Part shown: positions 1 to 6,153 of the stretch, in pieces | How positions within the stretch are numbered: the stretch's first letter is position 1 | How the letters are laid out: each line of letters opens with the position of its first letter | NCBI GenBank assembly: GCA_051008735.1 | Contig: JBPCXH010000012.1 | Coordinates: 1 to 9,599, forward strand | Source: J054 sp051008735 | GTDB taxonomy: Bacteria; Pseudomonadota; Gammaproteobacteria; Steroidobacterales; GCA-2729495 | Length of the DNA: 9,599 nucleotides | Direction of reading: 5' to 3' | Notes under the pieces: model-generated | The model's input: only the letters and a program-made list of their open reading frames with translations | Database searches by the model: none | What the model was told of the DNA's origin: nothing | Translations under genes and position numbers: made by a program

Positions 1-90
1 AGGTCGGGTGGCAGCAGCGAGGACATCGGGGGGTCCGTGCCGACTGATTTCCACGACCCGCATGCGCTCGGGGAGCGGCGTTTGGGTCAT
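1..90 (-). CDS. N-terminal fragment of an NADPH:quinone oxidoreductase-like (MDR superfamily) protein
   Basis: Only the first 30 codons of this leftward gene are inside the window; the rest lies beyond base 1. Read from the ATG at 90-88, residues 10-19 are MRVVEISRHG, followed by PPDVL. This matches the usual first beta-strand of medium-chain dehydrogenase/reductase quinone oxidoreductases (M-[KR]-A-[VI]-x-[IV]-x-x-x-G-x-P-[ED]-V-L). In that family the enzyme reduces quinones or enals with NADPH in the cytosol. A second in-frame ATG at 63-61 would start the protein right at this motif and is a real alternative. Neither start has a strong ribosome binding site; a GGAAA lies about 13 bases before the first ATG. 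The gene is divergent from moaA and shares its upstream region. The family call rests on a short match and could equally be a zinc-type alcohol dehydrogenase of the same superfamily. Confidence 0.65.
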   Translation of the reverse strand, partial: MTQTPLPERMRVVEISRHGPPDVLAAATRP

Positions 91-121
91 CGTCTTGTTC
101 TTTTTCCAAATGCGTAGACAG

Positions 122-127
122 AGTATA
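122..127 (-). promoter_or_regulatory. candidate -10 element for the leftward gene
   Basis: Read on the minus strand this is TATACT, five of six matches to the sigma-70 -10 consensus, about 31 bases before the leftward ATG at 90. No good -35 hexamer lies 16-18 bases upstream; that position is occupied by the 14-bp palindrome at 144-157. A promoter with a poor -35 and an adjacent operator would fit activation or other regulation. No convincing promoter hexamer pair was found for moaA in the opposite direction. Confidence 0.3.
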
Positions 128-143
128 AACCTTCGCTGTTAAC

Positions 144-157
144 AATCTAATTAGATT
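144..157. promoter_or_regulatory. perfect 14-bp palindrome, candidate operator
   Basis: AATCTAATTAGATT is its own exact reverse complement over all 14 bases. It sits in an A+T-rich stretch between two divergent genes (leftward start at 90, moaA start at 200). The position overlaps where the -35 region of the leftward gene would be if the TATACT at 122-127 is its -10 element. Dyads of this size between divergent genes are typical binding sites for dimeric regulators. No regulator gene is visible in the window, so the binding protein is unknown. Confidence 0.45.
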
Positions 158-199
158 CGGGCTGTGTTAGGTTTCACTGCTCACTAGACGGGCAAGACT

Positions 200-1246
200 G
201 TGTCTGAATTCAACATAATACCTATGACGGAATCAACTGGACCACTGAATGACCGCTTCAAGCGGCCGCTGCGGGACCTGCGGATTTCCGTTATGGACCG
301 CTGCAACTTTCGTTGCCCCTACTGCATGCCCGAGGATAAGTATCACCGGCATTTTCAGTTTTTGCGCAGCAGCGAGAGACTGTCTTTTGATGAGATCACC
401 CGGCTTGCGCATATTTTTGCATCACTCGGCGTTACCAAACTGCGCATCACCGGGGGCGAGCCCTTGTTGCGTCCGGAGCTGCCGGATCTCATCGGTGACC
501 TGGATCGCATAGAAGGCATCGATGACATCGCGCTGACAACCAATGGCATTCTCCTCGGGCAGCAGGCCGCTGCGCTGAAAGCCGCCGGGCTGGACCGTGT
601 GACTGTCAGCATGGATGCGATGGATCAAAGCGTCTTCGAAGCCATGAGCGGTGGCCGGGGCAGCGTAGAGCGTGTTTTGGCAAGCATCGCCGATGCGCAG
701 GAAGCCGGCCTGTCGCCGTTGAAAATTAATGCGGTAATAAAGCGCGGCATCAACGAAGGCGCCGTGCTGGAAATCGTCGAGCATTTTCGTGGCACCGGCA
801 TCATCGTGCGCTTCATTGAATACATGGACGTGGGCACAATTAATCACTGGCAAGCCAGTGAAACAGTGCCCTCGGCAGAACTGCTGGAACGCATCTCGAA
901 ACGCTGGGCGTTGGAACCCGTAGACCCGGGTTATCACGGCGAAGTCGCGCGTCGGTATCGCTTTGCTGACGGGGCCGGTGAACTGGGTTTTATTTCCTCG
1001 GTCAGTGCGCCCTTTTGCGGCTCCTGCACCCGCGCGCGCCTGTCTTCAGACGGTCAGTTATTTACCTGTCTGTTTGCCTCCGCCGGTACCGATTTGCGCG
1101 GTCCGCTTCGGGCCGGTGCCAGCGATGAAGAACTGGCAGACCTGATCCAGGGAATCTGGGGCCGGCGCGAGGATCGCTATAGCGAACTGCGGGCCGATGG
1201 CCAGGGTGCTGACGAAAAAGTCGAGATGTATTACATCGGCGGCTAG
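200..1246 (+). CDS. moaA: GTP 3',8-cyclase MoaA (radical SAM, molybdenum cofactor synthesis)
   Basis: MoaA uses S-adenosylmethionine and two 4Fe-4S clusters to convert GTP to 3',8-cyclo-7,8-dihydro-GTP, which MoaC then converts to cyclic pyranopterin monophosphate; it acts in the cytosol. Numbered from the GTG at 200, the radical-SAM cluster motif CxxxCxxC is C35, C39, C42. The SAM-binding GGEP motif is at 85-88. The C-terminal cluster cysteines, in the family spacing C-x2-C-x13-C, are C273, C276 and C290. The protein ends in Gly-Gly, the conserved MoaA tail. The length of 348 residues is normal. An in-frame TAG at 185-187 rules out an earlier start. The alternative ATG at 224 leaves a 340-residue protein with a more typical short lead before the cluster, and neither start has a clear Shine-Dalgarno sequence. 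The residue two before the first cluster Cys context is unusual: V-M-D-R-C where V-T-D-R-C is common. No other moa/moe gene is in the window. Identification is secure; the exact start is not. Confidence 0.95.
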   Translation: MSEFNIIPMTESTGPLNDRFKRPLRDLRISVMDRCNFRCPYCMPEDKYHRHFQFLRSSERLSFDEITRLAHIFASLGVTKLRITGGEPLLRPELPDLIGDLDRIEGIDDIALTTNGILLGQQAAALKAAGLDRVTVSMDAMDQSVFEAMSGGRGSVERVLASIADAQEAGLSPLKINAVIKRGINEGAVLEIVEHFRGTGIIVRFIEYMDVGTINHWQASETVPSAELLERISKRWALEPVDPGYHGEVARRYRFADGAGELGFISSVSAPFCGSCTRARLSSDGQLFTCLFASAGTDLRGPLRAGASDEELADLIQGIWGRREDRYSELRADGQGADEKVEMYYIGG

Positions 1247-1250
1247 GGCG

Positions 1251-1267
1251 GGCTCATCAGCTGAGCC
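1251..1267 (+). other. stem-loop in the moaA-lhr gap
   Basis: GGCTCA and TGAGCC form a perfect 6-bp stem with the 5-base loop TCAGC, starting four bases after the moaA stop. No U-tract follows, so it is not a standard intrinsic terminator. It lies just ahead of the weak AGGTG ribosome binding site and the GTG start of lhr, so it may influence lhr translation or mark a transcript end. Confidence 0.4.
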
Positions 1268-1289
1268 GTTCAGGTGCTATCGTCACCCG

Positions 1290-4200
1290 GTGAGCGATGC
1301 CCTTTTTCATCCTGCAGTAGCGCGCTGGTTCGCAGGCCGGTTTCCCGAGCCGACACCGGTGCAGTCCCGGGCCTGGCCGGCTATTCATGCCGGCCGTCAT
1401 GCGCTGCTGGCGGCGCCCACCGGTTCGGGCAAGACGCTGGCGGCTTTCCTTGCAGTCATTGATCAACTGGTTCGCGACGGCGAAGTCTTTGGGCTGCCGG
1501 ATGAGACGCGCGTGCTTTATATAAGCCCGCTTAAGGCTCTCTCGAATGATATCCAGGTCAATCTTGAAGAACCGCTAGCCGGTATCCGCGAACAACTGGG
1601 TCCTTTAAGTCCCCTGGAAATTCGCACGGCGGTGCGCACCGGCGATACCCCGGCCAGCGAACGCGCGCGCATGCGCCGGCAGTCGCCACATATCCTGGTG
1701 ACCACGCCCGAGTCGCTCTACATCCTGCTGACTTCAGAGTCCGGCCGCGCCATGCTCCAAAGTGTGCGCACGGTCATCGTCGATGAGCTGCATGCCGTTG
1801 CCAACAACAAACGCGGTGCCCATCTGGCTTTGTCTCTGGAGCGGCTTGCTGCGCTGTGCGATCGGCCGCTGGCACGCATCGGCATCTCCGCGACGCAGAA
1901 ACCCATGCATGTCATGGCTGATTTTCTCCTGGGTGCGCGGGAAGAGCCCTGCGACATTGTTGATACCGGCCATAGCCGCGAACGCGACCTGGCCCTGGAA
2001 ATGCCGCGCTCGCCCCTGCAACCCATCATGGCCACCGAAGTCTGGGCCGAAATCTACGACCGTCTGGCCGAACTGGCCGGTGAGCATCGGACCACCCTGA
2101 TCTTCGTCAATACCCGGCGGCTGGCAGAGCGGGCCGCCCGCCACCTGGCTGAGCGTCTCGGGGAGGAAGCGGTTGCAGCTCATCATGGCAGTCTGGCTAA
2201 AGAGCATCGGCTGTCTGCCGAGCAGCGGCTGAAATCAGGTCAGCTCAAAGCACTGGTGGCGACGGCCTCGCTGGAGCTGGGCATCGATATCGGTGATATC
2301 GACCTGGTCTGCCAGTTGGGTTCACCGCACGCCATTGCCACCTTCCTGCAGCGGGTAGGGCGTTCAGGCCATGGCGTGCAGGCCACGCCCAAAGGTCGCC
2401 TGTTTCCCTTGTCACGCGATGACCTGGTGCAAAGCGCGGCCTTGTTGCAGGCGGTGAGTGACGGTGAACTGGACCGCTTGCACAGCATCGGCCCGGCGCT
2501 GGACGTCCTGTCCCAGCAGGTGGTTGCCGAGACGGCAGCGCGTGACTGGCAGGCCGATGAATTGTTTGAGCAGTTTTGCCGGGCGCATCCCTATCGCGAC
2601 CTGGCCCGCGAGCAGTTTGATGGGGTCATCCGGATGCTGGCCGAGGGATACCACACGCGGCGCGGCCGGCGCGGGCGCTTCCTGCACCTGGACGCAGTAA
2701 ACGGTCGCCTGCGTGGTCGAAGAGGTTCCAGGCTCACCGCCATGACCAATGGCGGGGCGATACCGGACCAGTTCGACTATGACGTGCGCCTGCTGCCCGC
2801 GGATCTGTCCGTAGGCAGTCTTAACGAAGATTTTGCGTTTGAAAGTTTGCCCGGTGACATCTTCCAGTTGGGCAATCTGTCCTACCGCGTGCTCAAGGTC
2901 GAAACGGGCACGGTTTTTGTAGAAGACGCCCACGGCGCGCCACCGAGTATTCCCTTCTGGTTTGGGGAGGCCCCGGGAAGGACCGATGAGCTGTCCCATG
3001 CGGTGTCGGAGCTGCGCGCCGCCGCCGCCAGCCTGCTGACAGCAGGTGATGGACTGGATGACTGGCTGCAACAAGGGCTCGGCTTGCCGCCGGCCGCGGC
3101 GTCCCAGCTCGGGGACTATCTGGCCACGGCCCATGCAGCGCTCAATGGCCTGCCTACCCGCCGCAACATAATTTTCGAACGCTTCCTGGATGAGCTCGGT
3201 GACATGCACCTGGTCATTCACTCGCCCTTCGGCTCACGCGTGAACCGCGCCTGGGGGCTGGCCTTGCGCAAACGCTTCTGCCGCAAGTTTAATTTCGAGC
3301 TGCAGGCAGCCGCGCTGGAGGACAGCATTGTGCTGTCCCTGGGGCCAACTCACAGCTTTCCTCTGGAAGAAGTGGCCCGCTATCTGAATCCCGGCACTGT
3401 TCGGGAGATGCTGACCCAGGCTTTGCTGACTGCGCCCGTTTTTCCGACCCGGTGGCGCTGGGCTGCGACCACGGCTCTGGCAATCCGCCGTAATCGCAAT
3501 GGCAAAAAAGTCCCGCCGCAATGGCAGCGCAGTGATGCGGAAGATCTGCTGGCGGTGATATTTCCCGACCAGCTGGCCTGTGCCGAGAATCTTGCCGGTG
3601 ACCGGGAAGTGCCTGAGCACCCCCTCGTCGAACAGGCGTTGCATGACTGTTTGCACGATTTGATGGATGTGGCCGGGCTGGAGCGCCTGCTGACGGATAT
3701 CCAGCAGGGCGAGGTTCAGGTGCTGGCGCGGGACCTGACCACCCCGTCGCCCCTGGCCCAGGAGATTATCAACGCTCGGCCTTACGCATTTCTGGACGAT
3801 GCGCCGGCGGAAGAGCGCCGCACCCGCGCAATTCAGAGTCGTCATCTGCTGGATGCCGCCTCCGCCGCTGAACTGGCCCGGCCAGACGCGGCGGCTATTG
3901 CAGCCGTGAAGGCCGAAGCCTGGCCCCTGGTGCGCGATGCCGACGAGTTGCATGACGCCTTGGTGCTCAGTGGTTTTCTGACTGCAGCGGAAGCCGGGAC
4001 CGCCTGGCAGGGCTATTTCGATGTCCTGTGCGCCGGCGCCCGGGCGGCGGCAATCTCGCTGCCGGGCGGCCAGTGTTTGTGGGTCGCAACCGAGCGCCTG
4101 GCCCAGATCGCCTCAGTCTTGCCTGCCGGGACCGTGCCCGTGCCGGTGCCATCACCGCGGGCACCCGAGGGTCAGGATCCTCTTGTCGAGCTGCTGCGCA

Positions 4201-5525
4201 GCCGGCTTGAAACCCTGGGGCCGGTTACTGCAGCCACGCTGGGCGCGCCCCTGAACCTACCTATAGATCAAGTTAATTTAGTTCTTCAAACGCTTGAATT
4301 AGAAGGTTTTATAATCCAAGGAAATTTCTCTTCAGCACCGCCGGCACCGATAGAATGGTGCGAGCGTCGGCTGCTGGCTCGCATTCACCGCCGGACTTTG
4401 CAAAGCCTGCGCAAACAGGTGGAGCCCGTCTCTCCCGCAGCCCTGATGCGTTTCCTGTTCCGTCGCCACGGGCTGACCGGCGAGCGCGGGGAAGGGGCCG
4501 AGGCCTTGCGCGAAGCACTCAGACGCCTGCGGGGTTTTCCCGTGCCGGCTGCCTGCTGGGAGACCCAGTTATTGCCACTGCGCGCGGATGCTTATGTGCC
4601 GGCAGACCTGGATGCCCTGGTCAGCAGTGGCGAGTTGGCGTGGTTCCGGCCGGCGCCTTCGGCGAAAGCCAGTGCCGTGCGCAACACGCCGATTGCTTTG
4701 GTGCCGCGCTCTGACCTCGGGATTTGGCGCACGGCGCTGGCTGCCGGGTCAGCTCAGCCAGAGCTCAGCGGCGTGGCCAAGCGTGTGCGTGATTGCCTGC
4801 TGACCGGCGGGGCGCTGTTCTTCGAAGACCTGGTGACGGATACCGGTTTGTTGGCCACCCAGACGCAAACAGCCTTGGGTGAGATGGTGGCCCAGGGTTT
4901 GGTGACTTGTGATGGTTTCAAAGGTCTGCGCGCGCTGATTCGCCCGAAGGCCAGTCGCCGTCGCCGTCGCGGGCCGGGAATCGAAGGGGCAGGGCGCTGG
5001 TCCCTGGTGCGTGAAGCCGAGGCAGATTCGGGCGATGCTCTGATCGAGGCCGTGGCCCGGGCCCTGCTGGATCGCTACGGAGTGATTTTCCGGGCCCTGC
5101 TGCAACGTGAATCGCGTCATCTGCCTCCCTGGCGGGAACTGGTCAGAACGCTGCGCCGGATGGAGGCTCGCGGTGACATCAGGGGCGGGCGCTTCGTCAA
5201 CGGTTTCGGCGGCGAACAATTTGCCTGGCCCGGGGCGGTGGCGGCCCTGCGTCGCGCACGCACGGCTGACCAGGATCTGGAAGTTGTGGTGCCGGCCGTG
5301 GACCCTCTGAACCTGACAGGCATCATTACCCCGGGTGATCGAGTGCCGGGCACGCCGCGCAATCGGGTGCTTTACCGGGGGGGTGAGCCCATCGCGGTGC
5401 AGGTGGGCGGCAACTTTCGCGCCCTGGATGAACTGGATGCCGCCGCCGAATGGTCGGCACGCCACGCCCTGGTTCGCAATGATCCGCGTCTGCCCTATCT
5501 TCAGCCGCCCGCGCGCGCCATTTAG
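1290..5525 (+). CDS. lhr: Lhr-family superfamily 2 ATP-dependent helicase, full length with C-terminal domain
   Basis: Lhr is a large 3'-5' helicase that unwinds DNA and RNA:DNA hybrids and is linked to DNA repair; its work is in the cytosol on nucleic acid. From the GTG start used here the protein is 1411 residues, in the normal range for full-length bacterial Lhr (Lhr-Core plus C-terminal domain). Visible motifs: Walker A PTGSGKT at 43-49, motif II DELH at 165-168, motif III SAT at 200-202, motif VI QRVGRSGH at 354-361. Family-specific blocks are PFWFGEAPGR at 555-564 and the highly conserved DMHLVIHSPFGSR segment from 638. A run of five arginines lies at 1223-1227, near the GRWSL block. 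The GTG at 1290 was chosen because the recognisable family N-terminus (FHPAVARWF) follows it directly. The longer reading from ATG 1197 overlaps the end of moaA and adds 31 unconserved residues. A weak AGGTG lies 13 bases upstream. Codons 989-1016 are A+T-rich and unlike the rest of the gene. Confidence 0.93.
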   Translation: MSDALFHPAVARWFAGRFPEPTPVQSRAWPAIHAGRHALLAAPTGSGKTLAAFLAVIDQLVRDGEVFGLPDETRVLYISPLKALSNDIQVNLEEPLAGIREQLGPLSPLEIRTAVRTGDTPASERARMRRQSPHILVTTPESLYILLTSESGRAMLQSVRTVIVDELHAVANNKRGAHLALSLERLAALCDRPLARIGISATQKPMHVMADFLLGAREEPCDIVDTGHSRERDLALEMPRSPLQPIMATEVWAEIYDRLAELAGEHRTTLIFVNTRRLAERAARHLAERLGEEAVAAHHGSLAKEHRLSAEQRLKSGQLKALVATASLELGIDIGDIDLVCQLGSPHAIATFLQRVGRSGHGVQATPKGRLFPLSRDDLVQSAALLQAVSDGELDRLHSIGPALDVLSQQVVAETAARDWQADELFEQFCRAHPYRDLAREQFDGVIRMLAEGYHTRRGRRGRFLHLDAVNGRLRGRRGSRLTAMTNGGAIPDQFDYDVRLLPADLSVGSLNEDFAFESLPGDIFQLGNLSYRVLKVETGTVFVEDAHGAPPSIPFWFGEAPGRTDELSHAVSELRAAAASLLTAGDGLDDWLQQGLGLPPAAASQLGDYLATAHAALNGLPTRRNIIFERFLDELGDMHLVIHSPFGSRVNRAWGLALRKRFCRKFNFELQAAALEDSIVLSLGPTHSFPLEEVARYLNPGTVREMLTQALLTAPVFPTRWRWAATTALAIRRNRNGKKVPPQWQRSDAEDLLAVIFPDQLACAENLAGDREVPEHPLVEQALHDCLHDLMDVAGLERLLTDIQQGEVQVLARDLTTPSPLAQEIINARPYAFLDDAPAEERRTRAIQSRHLLDAASAAELARPDAAAIAAVKAEAWPLVRDADELHDALVLSGFLTAAEAGTAWQGYFDVLCAGARAAAISLPGGQCLWVATERLAQIASVLPAGTVPVPVPSPRAPEGQDPLVELLRSRLETLGPVTAATLGAPLNLPIDQVNLVLQTLELEGFIIQGNFSSAPPAPIEWCERRLLARIHRRTLQSLRKQVEPVSPAALMRFLFRRHGLTGERGEGAEALREALRRLRGFPVPAACWETQLLPLRADAYVPADLDALVSSGELAWFRPAPSAKASAVRNTPIALVPRSDLGIWRTALAAGSAQPELSGVAKRVRDCLLTGGALFFEDLVTDTGLLATQTQTALGEMVAQGLVTCDGFKGLRALIRPKASRRRRRGPGIEGAGRWSLVREAEADSGDALIEAVARALLDRYGVIFRALLQRESRHLPPWRELVRTLRRMEARGDIRGGRFVNGFGGEQFAWPGAVAALRRARTADQDLEVVVPAVDPLNLTGIITPGDRVPGTPRNRVLYRGGEPIAVQVGGNFRALDELDAAAEWSARHALVRNDPRLPYLQPPARAI
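4257..4335 (+). other. A+T-rich rare-codon island inside lhr
   Basis: Bases 4261-4320 contain 17 G or C of 60 (about 28%), while flanking lhr is clearly above 60%. The reading frame stays open. The encoded segment (about residues 990-1015, including VLQTLELEGFI) looks like the normal winged-helix region of Lhr's C-terminal part. The codons change abruptly to CTA, ATA, TTA, CAA, GTT, CTT and AAT, then return to G+C-rich usage. A perfect TATAAT occurs at 4310-4315, but no -35 hexamer sits at proper spacing, so I do not call a promoter. Confidence 0.7.
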
Positions 5526-5567
5526 CGGTATGCCGGGGTCGGAATTTTTGTCGGCGTGAGGCCTGAG

Positions 5568-5577
5568 GGGCGCGCCC
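5568..5577. repeat. 10-bp perfect palindrome GGGCGCGCCC
   Basis: A self-complementary 10-base G+C-only sequence in the 107-base gap between lhr and the epoxide-hydrolase-like gene. In a G+C-rich genome such a palindrome can arise by chance. No U-tract follows, so there is no case for a terminator. Confidence 0.3.
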
Positions 5578-5584
5578 GAAGAGT

Positions 5585-5603
5585 AGCCGCAATCATTGCG
5601 GTT
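5585..5603 (+). other. stem-loop upstream of the epoxide-hydrolase-like gene
   Basis: CCGCAA and TTGCGG pair as a perfect 6-bp stem around the loop TCA, extendable to 8 pairs with one G-U wobble and an A-U pair (5585-5603). It ends 15 bases before the AAGGAG ribosome binding site. It could be a DNA operator or an RNA element in the leader; the sequence does not decide between them. Confidence 0.4.
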
Positions 5604-5632
5604 CATATGGAATGACCCAAGGAGCTTAGGTT

Positions 5633-6031
5633 ATGGATTTCAGTCCCATCGAAAACGCCAATGAAGAGTTGGTCAATAATTTTTGCCGTGACTGGTCCCT
5701 GCGAGACGCCGGTGCTCTGCATAAATACCTGGCCGATGACCTGACTTACCAGATCGCCCCCGGTCAGCCACTGATTGAGAGCTATGAGCAATTCGTCAAT
5801 CAGATGGGTGCCTGGATGAGCGGGCTGGAAAGTATCGAATGGGAAATCTTGCGTTCCCATGCCGTGGGTCCCCTGGTGCTGAATGAGCGCATCGACCACT
5901 TCAATGCGCCGGAGGGCGGCAAGGGCCCCAGCATGCATTTTCATATTGCCGGCCACTTTCTGATCGAGGACGGCAAGATAAAGGTCTGGAAGGACTGGCC
6001 CATGCCGGGTGCGAAGCAGATCATCGGCTGA
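5633..6031 (+). CDS. limonene-1,2-epoxide hydrolase / SnoaL-like NTF2-fold protein
   Basis: At 132 residues with no signal peptide or membrane segment, this is a typical small cytosolic NTF2-like protein. Resemblance to limonene-1,2-epoxide hydrolases (LEH) is in the catalytic region: E-R-I-D-H places Arg86 and Asp88 like the LEH Arg-x-Asp pair, and V-W-K-D-W places Asp121 like the second LEH aspartate. The spacings (33 residues between the aspartates; 47 from Tyr39 to Arg86) are close to those I recall for the Rhodococcus enzyme. In LEH these residues open an epoxide by adding water to give a diol. The tyrosine that helps hold the water is plausibly Tyr39, but the asparagine two residues later is replaced by Ile41. 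The substrate or even the reaction may therefore differ (ketosteroid isomerase-like or SnoaL-like chemistry is possible). The start is firm: AAGGAG at 5619-5624 lies 8 bases before the ATG, and the only nearby upstream in-frame ATG (5612) runs into TAG at 5627-5629. It probably leads the cluster with the FAD oxidase and the DUF1838 pair. Confidence 0.75.
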   Translation: MDFSPIENANEELVNNFCRDWSLRDAGALHKYLADDLTYQIAPGQPLIESYEQFVNQMGAWMSGLESIEWEILRSHAVGPLVLNERIDHFNAPEGGKGPSMHFHIAGHFLIEDGKIKVWKDWPMPGAKQIIG

Positions 6032-6045
6032 GACCTGCCCGGCCC

Positions 6046-6067
6046 CGGCAGCCCCCGTCTGCTGCCG
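6046..6067 (+). other. stem-loop after the epoxide-hydrolase-like gene
   Basis: CGGCAGC and GCTGCCG form a perfect 7-bp stem around the 8-base loop CCCCGTCT, starting 15 bases after the stop codon. It is followed by AAACCGTT, not a U-run, so at best it is a weak terminator. It may partly separate this gene from the FAD oxidase gene. Confidence 0.4.
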
Positions 6068-6102
6068 AAACCGTTAAACTCAGGGCTGCTTCTTTTGCGT
6101 TC

Positions 6103-6119
6103 ATCCGCCTTGGGCGGGT
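6103..6119 (+). other. small stem-loop upstream of the FAD oxidase gene
   Basis: CCGCC and GGCGG pair around the 3-base loop TTG, with one further wobble and one A-U pair possible. It lies about 35 bases before the ATG at 6154. It could be a leader structure or chance in G+C-rich DNA. The remainder of this 122-base gap shows no convincing promoter hexamers. Confidence 0.25.
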
Positions 6120-6153
6120 TACGCCGTACCCATAGTTTGAACAGGTCTTAGGA

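Noticed and set aside
1197..1289. Extension of lhr to the ATG at 1197
   Set aside because: The added 31 residues overlap moaA in another frame and do not look like the family N-terminus, which begins right after the GTG at 1290.
2412..3221. Minus-strand open frame of 269 codons opposite the middle of lhr
   Set aside because: Shadow of the conserved Lhr core; no motif, no ribosome binding site of note.
4948..4971. Short tandem GTCGCC-type repeat encoding five arginines in lhr
   Set aside because: Only about three units, in frame, within a basic loop near a conserved Lhr block; simple codon repetition explains it.
4749..5606. Minus-strand open frame of 285 codons opposite the end of lhr
   Set aside because: It lies wholly across strong Lhr coding sequence, has no recognisable domain, and its composition is that of a complementary shadow frame in G+C-rich DNA.
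5612..5629. Five-codon mini-ORF (ATG to TAG) overlapping the ribosome binding site of the epoxide-hydrolase-like gene
   Set aside because: No ribosome binding site of its own and too short to judge; most likely chance, though a leader-peptide role is not excluded.
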